A stretch of 64,000 nt of DNA from Pelotalea chapellei. GTDB lineage: Bacteria > Desulfobacterota > Desulfuromonadia > Geobacterales > Pseudopelobacteraceae. Of the stretch, positions 15,602-24,686 are shown one piece after another (within the stretch, counting starts at the first letter, position 1; each line of letters opens with the position of its first letter). A program made the translations under genes and the position numbers. Location of the stretch: NCBI RefSeq assembly GCF_018531195.1, contig NZ_JAHDYS010000014.1:35078-99077 (forward strand). Reading direction: 5' to 3'. The notes beneath the pieces are model-generated. The model was not told where the DNA came from and did not search any database. It worked only from the letters and a program-made list of their open reading frames with translations.

Positions 15602-16767
15602 ACGATGGACCGAAAGCCCCCTTCAAGATCAAGAGCATCAGAAAGCTGGAAACCAAAGCTGCAGCTGGTGCCTGTTCCATTGAGGCCGGCGACGGGACCG
15701 ACAAGCCACCCTGCTGAGGCCCACCTACCTCCGCCGGTGGCGGGGAAATTACCGACAAGGTACCCGGTTTTATCGATTGGATGGAGACTCCGGCAGGCCG
15801 TGTGGCACGAATCTCTTCCGTGCTCGGTCCGGGCGATCACTTAGGCGCCTGCCTGGCGCGCTGGGGCATTGGTCGCATGAGCTATATGGTGCCTGCTGGT
15901 CTCTATGCCCTGGGGAACCCGGCAGCGGCTGATCCGATACTGGTGACCGCCAACTACAAGATGAGCTACGACAGCGTCCGCCAAGCCCTGGTCGGGCGCA
16001 ATTGCTGGCTGCTGGTGCTGGAGACCTATGGCATCAACGTCTGGTGCGCAGCCGGCAAGGGTACTTTTGGCACCGGAGAGCTGGTGAACAGGATCACGTC
16101 GAGCAGGTTGGCGAATATTGTCAGCCATCGCCGGGTGATCCTGCCGATCCTGGGCGCGCCGGGAGTGTCGGCCCACGAGGTTGCCCGGCGCAGCGGCTTT
16201 AGTGTCAGCTATGCAGCCATTCGGGCCAATGATTTACCGGAGTACCTGGATAAGGGCCTGACCACCACTCCGGCGATGCAGAGCCTCAACTTTAATTTCT
16301 ACGATCGTCTGGTGTTGATACCGGTTGAACTGGTGCTGGCGCTAAAGTCGATTGCTGTGGCAGGTGGAGGATTGTTTGTGTCGTTTGCAGTGACAAGCGG
16401 CCTTGGAGCGGGATTGACTGCTTTTTTAGGCTGGCTGGGGGCCTGTCTGGCCGGGATTGTCGTTGGGCCGCTGCTGCTGCCCTGGCTCCCGGGGCGGAGT
16501 TTTGCCGTGAAGGGGGCCGTGGCCGGGTTGGTCTGGAGCGTGTTGTTTTTTCTACTCGTTGGAGGCCAAGCCTGGGGAGCGGGGCCGACGATAGCGGCAT
16601 TTCTGGCCCTGCCGGCAGTCAGCGCCTTCCATACGCTCAACTTTACCGGCTGTTCCCCCTATACTTCGCGATCCGGTGTAAAGAAGGAGATGCGTATGGC
16701 CATACCGGCAATGGGAGGCGCTGTTGTGGTGAGCCTGCTTGTACTGCTGGTGGGGCGTTTTTTGTAA
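15589..16767 (+). CDS. hgcA: HgcA, corrinoid methyltransferase for mercury methylation, with an in-frame UGA (possible selenocysteine)
   Basis: HgcA transfers a methyl group from a corrinoid to Hg(II). The ATG at 15589 has an AAAGGAG site and overlaps the MarR gene. The frame reads through one TGA at 15715-15717 (codon 43) and would give 392 residues. The hallmark cap-helix motif NVWCAAGKGTFGT is intact (Cys153 by this count), followed by a membrane part of about five helices with NFTGCSPYTSRSGVKKEM. N-terminal family features (APFKIKSIRKLE, GPPT) lie on both sides of the TGA. The next start after it (15781) has no ribosome site. The TGA stands directly after Cys42 (C-UGA-GPPT), where I recall a CCxPP-type motif in relatives. 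Selenocysteine, a nonsense mutation and a base error all remain possible. Confidence 0.85.
15718..15745 (+). promoter_or_regulatory. SECIS-like hairpin just downstream of the hgcA UGA
   Basis: Seven-pair stem CTCCGCC (15729-15735) / GGCGGGG (15739-15745), including one U-G pair, with the three-base loop GGT. The loop starts 19 bases after the UGA and begins with G. These features fit what is described for bacterial SECIS elements (apical loop about 16-37 bases from the UGA, a G in its first two bases). The sequence is GC-rich and coding, so a chance hairpin is possible. Confidence 0.45.
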
Positions 16768-16786
16768 CTCATTGAACGGAGTGAGT

Positions 16787-17080
16787 ATGAAAGGTTTTCG
16801 ATATCTGAAAGATGTAGCTACCCTGAACCTGGACCAGCCGACCTGCATCGGCTGTGGACGCTGCCTGGAGGTATGTCCGCACCAGGTTTTCTCTTTGGTC
16901 GGGAAGCAAGCCTCCATAGTTGATCGGGATGCCTGCATGGAGTGTGGTGCCTGCGCCCTTAATTGTCCGGTCAAGGCCATCACGGTTGATTGCGGAGTTG
17001 GCTGTGCTTCGGGAATGATCAACGAATGGCTGCAGGAGCGCAAATTGGGCAAGCTGGGGGGCGGGAACTGCTGCTCCTGA
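16787..17080 (+). CDS. hgcB: HgcB, ferredoxin-like partner of HgcA
   Basis: A 97-residue 2[4Fe-4S] protein with clusters in CIGCGRCLEVCP and CMECGACALNCP. The HgcB-specific features are present: an extra conserved Cys region (VDCGVGCASGMINEW) and the C-terminal vicinal Cys pair (GGGNCCS). HgcB is thought to reduce the corrinoid of HgcA and to handle Hg(II) or methylmercury through these thiols. It lies 19 bases after hgcA with a CGGAG ribosome site. The pair is the known minimal determinant of mercury methylation in anaerobes. Confidence 0.93.
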   Translation: MKGFRYLKDVATLNLDQPTCIGCGRCLEVCPHQVFSLVGKQASIVDRDACMECGACALNCPVKAITVDCGVGCASGMINEWLQERKLGKLGGGNCCS

Positions 17081-17108
17081 CACTCCCTATTAGATCAAAA
17101 CTCTGACG

Positions 17109-18413
17109 TTATTTGCCGCTGCTGCTGATGTTCAATTTGTCGGTGATATTGTTCTTGATCCATGAAGGATCCCACCATTCGACCGGGCTTACCTCCTGCC
17201 CTGAAACCAGCACGCCGAAATGGAGATGATCGCCGGCAGCCATGCCGGTGGCACCGGTATTCCCGATTATCTGACCTTTTTCCACATTGTCCCCTGCCTT
17301 GACCGCCATACGGCTCAGATGTCCATACAGTGTCTGCAACCCCAGGCCGTGATCGATGATTATGCACTGCCCATAGATGCCGAGATCACCTGCAAAGACT
17401 ATGGTGCCGTTGTTGGCGGCCGGCACCGGAGCATGAACAACCGAAGCAAGGTCAAAACCGAGATGATCCTGCTGATCAACTTTCTGCTTGTTGTGGAGGT
17501 AGATGCGGGTCTGGGCAAAACCGCCCAAGGGGGCAGCATTGGGCATGCGCAGAAATGTCCCCTGCCAGAGCGGCTTGGGCGAGGTCTGCCCCCCGTATTC
17601 ATACAGGGATTTTACATTCTGGGCTCGTAGCTCACCGTTTGCCTTCAAAAATATCTCCAGCGGTGTCTGTGCCTGGGGAAATTTGGTTTTAAATTCCGCA
17701 GCTACTTTCTCAAGGAAGGGTTCGGTAAGGTTTATGCGATCAATGGAAAATGGTTTGACGAGCAGATGGAAGTTAATCCCTGCCAGGCGCTCGTTGCCCG
17801 CCTTGTCGACCGCGATTACCCGGGGCACGTAGCTGTTCTGATCAATGTTGTAGGGGAAGGGAAAGAGGCAGACAAAAAGCTCTCCCTGCTGACGATAGCC
17901 GGGAACAAAACGATCACCGAAGACCACACCCGTTCGTTCCACATCTTCTGAAACCGTATAGGTTACAAGCCCTGCACCTCCCTTGATGATATTGTGCGCT
18001 GTAGTCAGCACTGCCACAACCGGCGGCTTGGTATCCATGATAAAGGAATGGCTTTGGGAGGTGCTCCTGCCACTGTAACCCTGGGTTGATGCCTTTGTTT
18101 CTATCTGCAGGTTGAAAGGGCCATCCTGAAGTCCCGCTTTCTGGAGATCAACATTTTCCCGGGCTGTGCGTGTATCGCCGGAATAACGCTTCGTCAGCAC
18201 GGTAACCTTTTTATCCCCCTGATTAACGGAGACCGTCAGCATCCTCAGACCACCCCGGGGCGCCTGTAGTGTCAGTGCCAGAGGCCGTGCGGTGGATACC
18301 GGCCCCGAATCAGGGGTCAGGGTAAGCGCAGGTCCGGAAGTGCTCCAGAAGAAAATGAATACTGCCGCTAGAATTGCGATGATAACTGCGAGTATTGAAA
18401 AGAAAGCTTTCAT
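17109..18413 (-). CDS. M23-family metallopeptidase, membrane-anchored
   Basis: A 434-residue protein with an N-terminal membrane anchor (about residues 2-25), a beta-rich linker region, and a C-terminal LytM/M23 domain. Zinc ligands are visible as HLGFD (H and D) and GDHLHFG (HxH); YGHLSRM and GATGMAAG are typical of the fold. Such enzymes cut peptidoglycan cross-links or regulate amidases. A GGAGG ribosome site lies 5 bases before the ATG at 18413; an earlier start is less supported. The 28 bases to hgcB contain no clear terminator. The region upstream to 18729 holds nothing recognisable. Confidence 0.88.
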   Translation of the reverse strand: MKAFFSILAVIIAILAAVFIFFWSTSGPALTLTPDSGPVSTARPLALTLQAPRGGLRMLTVSVNQGDKKVTVLTKRYSGDTRTARENVDLQKAGLQDGPFNLQIETKASTQGYSGRSTSQSHSFIMDTKPPVVAVLTTAHNIIKGGAGLVTYTVSEDVERTGVVFGDRFVPGYRQQGELFVCLFPFPYNIDQNSYVPRVIAVDKAGNERLAGINFHLLVKPFSIDRINLTEPFLEKVAAEFKTKFPQAQTPLEIFLKANGELRAQNVKSLYEYGGQTSPKPLWQGTFLRMPNAAPLGGFAQTRIYLHNKQKVDQQDHLGFDLASVVHAPVPAANNGTIVFAGDLGIYGQCIIIDHGLGLQTLYGHLSRMAVKAGDNVEKGQIIGNTGATGMAAGDHLHFGVLVSGQEVSPVEWWDPSWIKNNITDKLNISSSGK

Positions 18414-18729
18414 TGTAACCTCCGGCTGAATAATCCATTTCAAACCGTATTACTGCGGCAAATTAAAAACAAGGCAGGGGCTTCCTGGTCCAAACGGACA
18501 CGGCGAGCCGTGACCCTACATCTGTGTTTATATATTTAATTGCCGGAGTAATAGTGAAGCTGATATTGACAAGTGTATCAGAGCGGCGTCAGTTGTCAGA
18601 TGCGCGGGGCAGGCCGTTGAATGAGCGGAAAATCTTCTGCGGAGGGGGACTATTTTAAAAATCTTGTAATCATTTAATATTGCTGTATATTTATGGTGTT
18701 TGATGGAATTCTAATCCAAGGAGGTTCGT

Positions 18730-19164
18730 ATGCTGAAAGAATTCAAAGAATTTGCATTGAAAGGGAATGTAGTCGATCTTGCAGTTGCCGTGATCATCGG
18801 TGGTGCGTTCGGCAAAATTATCACTTCTTTTGTCAGTGATATCCTCATGCCCCCCCTGGGGATGGTCCTCGGCAAGGTTGATTTCACCAATCTCTTCATC
18901 AACCTGTCCGGCACCCCCTTCGCGACACTCAAAGAGGCCAAGGCTGCCGGAGCGCCGGTCATCAGCTACGGCGTTTTCATCAACACGGTAATTGACTTCA
19001 CTCTGGTGGCCTTTGCCATTTTCATTGCCCTCAAATGGCTTTCAAAATTGAAAAAAGAGCCGCTTCCCGCGCCTCCTAACACCAAGGAATGCGGTTTCTG
19101 CTACTCGAGCATTCCCGTTAAGGCTAGTCGGTGTCCTCAATGCACCTCGGAGCTCAAAGCATAA
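18730..19164 (+). CDS. mscL: Large-conductance mechanosensitive channel MscL with C-terminal zinc ribbon
   Basis: A 144-residue protein. The N-terminus [44 protein letters not shown] is classic MscL (amphipathic helix, then TM1 with the gate), and TM2 is around [22 protein letters not shown]. In place of the usual helical-bundle end there is a [18 protein letters not shown] zinc ribbon (two CxxC pairs) before SELKA. MscL releases solutes on hypo-osmotic shock. The ribosome site AAGGAGG is 6 bases before the ATG. A strong terminator follows. Confidence 0.93.
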   Translation: MLKEFKEFALKGNVVDLAVAVIIGGAFGKIITSFVSDILMPPLGMVLGKVDFTNLFINLSGTPFATLKEAKAAGAPVISYGVFINTVIDFTLVAFAIFIALKWLSKLKKEPLPAPPNTKECGFCYSSIPVKASRCPQCTSELKA

Positions 19165-19209
19165 CCCGCAAATGAAACTAGAAAGTGTGATGATATACTA
19201 ATGGTCAGA

Positions 19210-19241
19210 AACAGGTCAGCGTCAAGCTGGCCTGTTTTTTT
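19210..19241 (+). terminator. Rho-independent terminator after mscL
   Basis: Stem AACAGGTCAGC / GCTGGCCTGTT (one mismatch), 5-base loop, seven T in a row. Confidence 0.9.
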
Positions 19242-19268
19242 GACGAATCCTTTGTGGGCGGACCGACC

Positions 19269-19745
19269 ATGAATCAACTTGAAAAGGAAGCGATCAGGAA
19301 ACGCATGAGGCGCCTGGCCTGGCTGATGGACAGCTCCATCACTGTTCCCGGTACAAACACAACGATCGGTGTGGATCCCCTGCTGGGGCTTTTTCCCTGG
19401 TTTGGGGATACGGTTGGGGCGGTACTGTCCAGCTTTATCATGGCCGAGGCTGCGCGACTGGGAGCCCCGAAATCTGTGCTTTTAAAGATGGCATTTAATG
19501 TTGCTGTTGATGCGCTGGTTGGTGCCGTGCCACTCGCAGGAGATATGTTCGATTTTGTCTGGAAAGCCAACCAGCGCAATGTTCAGATACTTGACGATTA
19601 TCTTGAAAGGCCGCATCATACGGCAGTCACCAGCAGACTGTTCGTGATAGTGCTTATTCTCCTTTTGGGTGGATTCGTTATTTTTGTCGGATTAATGGGA
19701 TTCCTTGCGTTGCGCGCACTGTGGATCGCAGTCAGCGGCTTCTGA
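19269..19745 (+). CDS. DUF4112 membrane protein
   Basis: A 158-residue protein with the DUF4112 pattern: RLAWLMDSSITVPGTNTTIGVDPLLGLFPWFGDTVGAVLSSFIMAEAARLGAPK, then NVAVDALVGAVPLAGDMFDFVWKANQRNVQIL, and a final hydrophobic helix. The function is unknown. I chose the ATG at 19269 over the GTG five codons earlier because the family begins near MNQLEKEAIRKRMRRL; the ribosome site is weak (GGGCGGA). The 3-prime end overlaps the convergent DUF2007 gene by 14 bases. Confidence 0.8.
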   Translation: MNQLEKEAIRKRMRRLAWLMDSSITVPGTNTTIGVDPLLGLFPWFGDTVGAVLSSFIMAEAARLGAPKSVLLKMAFNVAVDALVGAVPLAGDMFDFVWKANQRNVQILDDYLERPHHTAVTSRLFVIVLILLLGGFVIFVGLMGFLALRALWIAVSGF

Positions 19746-19917
19746 TGGACTTCAGCAGTTCCTCTGCACGTGGCACGTCTTCCTCGGCCACATGAACCTG
19801 CATGGGTCCAATGCCTCTATCAGGCACGCGGTGCAAAAAATACTCTATTCCCCCTGACTTCAGAACCGCTTCCACTCGCTCCATGTCAGTTGCGTCCTTC
19901 GGATCGTAGAATTTCAT
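19732..19917 (-). CDS. DUF2007 small protein
   Basis: A 61-residue protein, MKFYDPKDATDMERVEAVLKSGGIEYFLHRV...MQVHVAEEDVPRAEELLKSI: the DUF2007 fold (a short ferredoxin-like alpha/beta unit; some members are proposed signalling proteins). The start at 19917 has a GAAGGGGG site; an ATG five codons earlier is less likely. It is convergent with, and overlaps the end of, the DUF4112 gene. Confidence 0.75.
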   Translation of the reverse strand: MKFYDPKDATDMERVEAVLKSGGIEYFLHRVPDRGIGPMQVHVAEEDVPRAEELLKSIRSR

Positions 19918-19992
19918 GGTGACCCCCTTCATGATTGTTTTCCACCATTATCAATTGTACCACCGTGCCCCCTGTCTGCATCCGATACATGG

Positions 19993-20132
19993 CAGGTTAT
20001 TGAAAAACAGCCATCTCGCCGCCATCCTCGAAAGCCACCTTGTGCGGCGTAGCGCTGCTACGCCTTTGCGGGGCGTTCTCCGGTTGCGACGATCCGACTA
20101 TTTTTGAACAACCTGAGTTTTTCAACAGCCTG
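19993..20132. repeat. Interspersed repeat, family 1, copy 2
   Basis: Ends CAGGTTATTGAAAAAC and GTTTTTCAACAGCCTG form terminal inverted repeats. The interior is closely similar to 4197-4328. It contains no gene and lies between the DUF2007 gene and the GGDEF gene. Confidence 0.8.
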
Positions 20133-20269
20133 TTAGTCGCAGCCGTCATGCGGTATTTTTTTGAACGTTGTTCAAGAATATCACAGATAATGTCAGTCCA
20201 TTCGTCAAGCCCATTGGCTAACATATCGTGAAATGTTAAAATGCAGACCTCGACAGAAAGGGGCTCACA

Positions 20270-22102
20270 ATGTTTCCCGTAAAATTATCCGGCGCACTGC
20301 CTCAGGATCAAAACGCTTCCCTCGAACCCGCCCTTTATGAGGCTATCATCTCGGCAATAGGTACTGGTGTGACGGTACAGGATCGTGGTTTCCGCGTTAT
20401 CTATCAAAACAATGTCCTTCGAGAGCTTTTTGGTGATTGCGTAGGAAGTTACTGCTACCAGGCCTATAAAGATTGCAGTTCTGTCTGCGCCGACTGTCCG
20501 GTTGCGAAATGCTTTGCGGATGGTGCTATTCACACCTCGGAACGACGTCTTTCTATCAAAGGGCAGCTGTGCATATTTGAAAACACGGCGTCACCGATCA
20601 GGGATGCAAACGGCAATATTGTCGCGGCGGTTGAAGTATTGCACGACGTTACCCGTAACAAGAAAACCGAAGAGCGACTGACGTGCTTCATGGATATGTA
20701 TGCGGCTCTGAACCAGACCAATAAAGCCATTATGGAGAGCGCTTCCCGGGAGGAGATGTTCAACCGGGTCTGCAATACGGCTGTAGAGTTCGGTAAATTC
20801 ACCCTGGCAGTCATAGGGCTGACTGATTCAGATGGTGTAATACGATCGGTAGCTCATTGCGGAGTTGCTTCACGGTATCTTGATACCCTTGTCATTCATG
20901 CGGATGCCCGCAAAGAGGAGGGACGCGGCCCCACCGGAAAAGCCATTCGGGAGGGTGTGCCCTACGTCTGTAATGACTTTCACAGCGATCCGCTCACTAC
21001 CCAGTGGCGCATTGCTGCCCAGGATCATGGTATCCACGCATCGGCTGCATTTCCACTCAAGCTCCAGGGAGCGGTAATCGGTGTCTTGAAGGTGTACTCT
21101 GATTATGCTGGGTACTTTGATGAACAAATCGTCGACCTGCTAACGGAAATGGCGGCCAACATTTCCTTTGGTCTTGAGAACTTCTTACGGGAAGAGCAGC
21201 GCAGGCAGTCTGAAGAAGCTCTTCGCGTCAGTGAAAAACAGTTGAAGATGGTTCTGGAGGGAAGTAACGACGGCTTCTGTGACTGGCACATACCTACATC
21301 CACGGTGCGAATGAGTGTACGGTATCTTGAAATGCTCGGTTATGCCCAGGGGGAGCTTGAACAGACACCCGAAACGGTGAAAAATCTGGTGCACCCGGAA
21401 GACTGGTGGCGGGTAGAGGAGCTTCTGGACGAAGAACTGGCCAGCAGGCATCCTTATTTCGAGATTGAGACCCGGATGCAGACGAAAAGTGGAGAGTGGA
21501 AATGGGTGCTTCACCGCGGTAAGGTTGTTGAATGGAATGAAAACAATATGCCTGAACGTGTGGCAGGCACCTGCACGGATATAACCCAGAAGAAAATGTA
21601 CGAAGAACAGCTCAAGTATGCCAGCACCCATGATCAGCTGACAGGCCTCTATAATCGAGCTTTTTTCGACGCGGAATTTGCCCGCATCAAAGTAGGGCGC
21701 AGTTTTCCAGTGAGCCTTGTCATTGCCGATATTGATGGCCTTAAGCTGGTTAATGATAGTTTCGGCCATGCCGAAGGTGATCGATTGATACAGATGGCAG
21801 CTCAGGCGATGAAGGAATCTTTCCGCGCTGAGGATGTGGTCGCACGAATCGGAGGGGACGAATTTGCGGTTATTCTTCCAAATGCCGATGCGGAGGTCGT
21901 CAGGGAAGCTTTCAAACGGGTCCATTCCTATCAGGCAGACAGCGATCCTGCCGAGAATTACGTATTGAGCATTTCAATCGGGGCGGCCACCGCTGACAAT
22001 CCAGAACAGCTTAATGAGGCGCTTAAGCAGGCGGATTCCAGAATGTACTATTACAAATTTCGTAAGAAATCGGGGCAGACAGCACGAAACTCTGAATCGT
22101 GA
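20270..22102 (+). CDS. PAS-GAF-PAS-GGDEF diguanylate cyclase
   Basis: A 610-residue soluble signalling protein. Order: an N-terminal PAS domain (about 25-130) carrying a Cys-rich insert (CSSVCADCPVAKC); a GAF domain (about 150-310); a second PAS (about 325-440, ending GTCTDITQKK); and a GGDEF domain (about 455-605). The catalytic motif is intact (RIGGDEFAVIL), and an RxxD inhibitory site (RAED) precedes it by the standard five residues, so it should make cyclic-di-GMP with product inhibition. The start has an AAAGGGG site. There is no membrane segment, so the signal is cytoplasmic. Confidence 0.9.
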   Translation: MFPVKLSGALPQDQNASLEPALYEAIISAIGTGVTVQDRGFRVIYQNNVLRELFGDCVGSYCYQAYKDCSSVCADCPVAKCFADGAIHTSERRLSIKGQLCIFENTASPIRDANGNIVAAVEVLHDVTRNKKTEERLTCFMDMYAALNQTNKAIMESASREEMFNRVCNTAVEFGKFTLAVIGLTDSDGVIRSVAHCGVASRYLDTLVIHADARKEEGRGPTGKAIREGVPYVCNDFHSDPLTTQWRIAAQDHGIHASAAFPLKLQGAVIGVLKVYSDYAGYFDEQIVDLLTEMAANISFGLENFLREEQRRQSEEALRVSEKQLKMVLEGSNDGFCDWHIPTSTVRMSVRYLEMLGYAQGELEQTPETVKNLVHPEDWWRVEELLDEELASRHPYFEIETRMQTKSGEWKWVLHRGKVVEWNENNMPERVAGTCTDITQKKMYEEQLKYASTHDQLTGLYNRAFFDAEFARIKVGRSFPVSLVIADIDGLKLVNDSFGHAEGDRLIQMAAQAMKESFRAEDVVARIGGDEFAVILPNADAEVVREAFKRVHSYQADSDPAENYVLSISIGAATADNPEQLNEALKQADSRMYYYKFRKKSGQTARNSES

Positions 22103-22346
22103 TGAAGCAGTTCCTGGCATTGGCGCATGCGTGCCGATTTCGAAGGGAGAATAATCAGTTATAAACGAACATACCGTTCCGGTTCGATCTGCTTTCGAAA
22201 TATCCACAGGAACTCTCCCCTGCGTGATGGCCATGTCTCGGCGTCTGCCTTTTTGAACATTTCAATGGGGAACAACAATCACAAACAGACCCAGGAACAA
22301 TCCATCCAAAAGGCTAAAAATGCGAGTAGCTTCTTTGCTGTCTCTT

Positions 22347-24353
22347 TCATGATGTTTTCGTGATACAGCGCCTGATTTCCTCGTTCAGCACCCTGAATTC
22401 CAGAGGTTTGGATACATACCCGTCAAAGCCATGGTTAAGGAACTTTTCCTGGTCGTCGTGCATTGCGTGTGCAGTAAGAGCGATGATCGGTATGTGGCGC
22501 CCGGTCTCAATTTCACGCTTCCTGATAATGTGTGTGGCTTCGAGGCCATCCATTTCGGGCATCTGTATGTCCATCAGTATAATGTCAAAATCCTTCTGTT
22601 CGCATTTCGTCAGAACTTCCCTGCCGTTATTGGCAGTTTCCAGCGTATGACCGATTTTGTTCAGAAATTGCACGAACACGCTCCGGTTTACTTCGTTATC
22701 TTCAGCCAGCAGAATGTGTAGAGGTTTCCCATTCCAGGCGATGGATTGAACACATGTGCTGCTGCGGTCCCGGCGTTCGAGCTGGACATCACTTACTATA
22801 AAAGGGATCACGACATGGAATGTGCTGCCGACACCTTCAAAGCTGTCAACGTCAAATTGCCCCCCCATCAGATTCGTGAGTCTCGTACATATGGAAAGAC
22901 CCAGACCGGTTCCGCCGAAATTCCTGGTGGTTGAGGCATCAGCCTGGATGAAGGGAGCAAATATCTTCTCCTTAACCGCCGGCTTTATGCCGATACCGGT
23001 ATCGGCAACGCTGAAACGAAGCAGAGCCGCATCATTCTCACGTTCATCAATGGTCACGGATACGATAATACTTCCCTTTTCAGTGAACTTGATCGCGTTG
23101 CTTATGAGGTTGAGCAGAATCTGTTTCAGGCGCAGTTGATCGCCGGTGAGAGTGTCCGGCACCTGAACAGGTATCTCCATCCTGATAATAAGCCCTTTGC
23201 CATGGATCACGGATAACTGGGGTTTGATGAGATCTCCGATACTTCTTCTCAAGCTGAATGTTGTTCGTTCCAGTTCGATCTTGCCCGCCTCGATCTTCGA
23301 CAGGTCGAGTACATCACTAATCAGGGTCAGCAGATTCTCCGCAGAAGCCTGGATCGCTCCAAGGCATTCCCTCTGTTTTGTTGAAAGATCGGTGAGTTCC
23401 ATAAGCTGCACCATACCCATGATTCCGTTCATGGGGGTGCGGATTTCATGGCTCATGTTGGCAAGAAACTCGCTTTTGGCACGATTGGCAAGCTCAGCGG
23501 CCTCTTTGGCGGTGGCAAGCTCGGCTTCGTTCCGTTTCTGCTCGGTGACATCGCGTGCCACGCCATATATGAGATGTACATCTTCATTGTAAAAAGCATT
23601 CCAGGATAGCCATCGGAAAGAACCGTCTTTGCAGAGGTAGCGATTTTCAAATCGAGTTGTAACAAGTGCCCCGCTAAGTTGTTTGGCTATTTCATCATAC
23701 GTCCGTTTGCGATCATCAGGGTGGATGAATTCGATGATTGGCTTCGCCAGTAACTCCTTTCCGGTATAGCCCAGCGTATGGGAAAAAAATGGATTAACTT
23801 TTTTGAAGTAGCCGTCGGTCCCAGCGATACACATCACTTCTGAGGAGGTGGAGAAAAATTTGAAATACTGCTCGCGTTCCAATTCAATCAGTTTGCGCTC
23901 AGTGATGTCGGTGATCATGGCTTGTTTTGAGATGGTGCCGTTGGCATTATGGATGGGAGTATTTGAAATGGCATACCAACGATCGTCTTTAGGGCTTTTT
24001 ATTTCCCAGTTGATGGTTTTGCCGGCAAACACTTTTTCGTTAGGGCACCAGGAACAGACAGCATCCAACCCGTGGATGACTTTGAAACAAAACTCTCCTG
24101 TGGCATCGTAGCCGGTGCGCTCCATGAACCGCTTGTTCATGTATTCAATGCGGTAATCGGCTGAGCAGATGTAGACGAATCCTACAAAAGCCTCGATCAT
24201 TGCCCGGTACCGCTCTTTGCTTAAGCGCAGAGCCGCATCCAGTTTTTTACGTTCTGGGAGATCACATCCTGTTGCTCCCAGGCAGGATGCTGCAATGTCA
24301 GTGTTAAATTCTGAAATATGGTCCAACATCTGCTGATCGCTTACAGAATCCAT
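22347..24353 (-). CDS. Hybrid histidine kinase, PAS-PAS-HisKA-HATPase-REC
   Basis: A 668-residue protein. The first PAS (about 40-155) contains CSWCPNEKV, a cysteine insert like that in the GGDEF protein upstream; the second PAS (about 160-280) ends YGVARDVTEQK. The H-box is [15 protein letters not shown], the ATP-lid glycines are in GTGLGLSICTRL, and the C-terminal receiver has its phosphoacceptor Asp in [14 protein letters not shown] and Lys in GYVSKP. No membrane segment is seen. The start has a GAGGAG site. It is the most distal gene of the minus-strand signalling block, convergent with the GGDEF gene. Confidence 0.9.
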   Translation of the reverse strand: MDSVSDQQMLDHISEFNTDIAASCLGATGCDLPERKKLDAALRLSKERYRAMIEAFVGFVYICSADYRIEYMNKRFMERTGYDATGEFCFKVIHGLDAVCSWCPNEKVFAGKTINWEIKSPKDDRWYAISNTPIHNANGTISKQAMITDITERKLIELEREQYFKFFSTSSEVMCIAGTDGYFKKVNPFFSHTLGYTGKELLAKPIIEFIHPDDRKRTYDEIAKQLSGALVTTRFENRYLCKDGSFRWLSWNAFYNEDVHLIYGVARDVTEQKRNEAELATAKEAAELANRAKSEFLANMSHEIRTPMNGIMGMVQLMELTDLSTKQRECLGAIQASAENLLTLISDVLDLSKIEAGKIELERTTFSLRRSIGDLIKPQLSVIHGKGLIIRMEIPVQVPDTLTGDQLRLKQILLNLISNAIKFTEKGSIIVSVTIDERENDAALLRFSVADTGIGIKPAVKEKIFAPFIQADASTTRNFGGTGLGLSICTRLTNLMGGQFDVDSFEGVGSTFHVVIPFIVSDVQLERRDRSSTCVQSIAWNGKPLHILLAEDNEVNRSVFVQFLNKIGHTLETANNGREVLTKCEQKDFDIILMDIQMPEMDGLEATHIIRKREIETGRHIPIIALTAHAMHDDQEKFLNHGFDGYVSKPLEFRVLNEEIRRCITKTS

Positions 24354-24686
24354 ATCATCTCCTCAACCTCAATGGATTAAACGCAAAATCAATTACATGC
24401 ACATCTTCGACAATTATCAATCCATATCACATTAACTAATACTCAATAAAGATTTTTATCTTAGGCCTTTGGTTCCTTTATCGTCGTTTCTGAGATGTCA
24501 GCTGGCTTGACTGGTGGTAGGCATCAAGGGAGCATTTATGGGTGATTGAAATCAAAGGGATGGGGGGACTTGATGGATAGGGAGGGTGATGAGTGGACAG
24601 ATACCAGTATATTGCAGGGAACTTTTTACTGTCGGCCAGGGTGCCCTAAAGGTTTTGGAATCAGGGACCCTGGCCTGAGCTTGATA
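24354..24686. other. Non-coding spacer
   Basis: 333 bases, AT-rich near 24380-24470. I see no gene, hairpin with T-run, or repeat. It separates the hybrid kinase from the receiver gene on the same strand and may hold the kinase promoter. Confidence 0.5.

Noticed and set aside
15781..16767. Downstream ATG at 15781 as the true hgcA start
   Set aside because: No ribosome site precedes it, and family-like N-terminal residues lie upstream in the same frame, starting at an ATG with a strong site.
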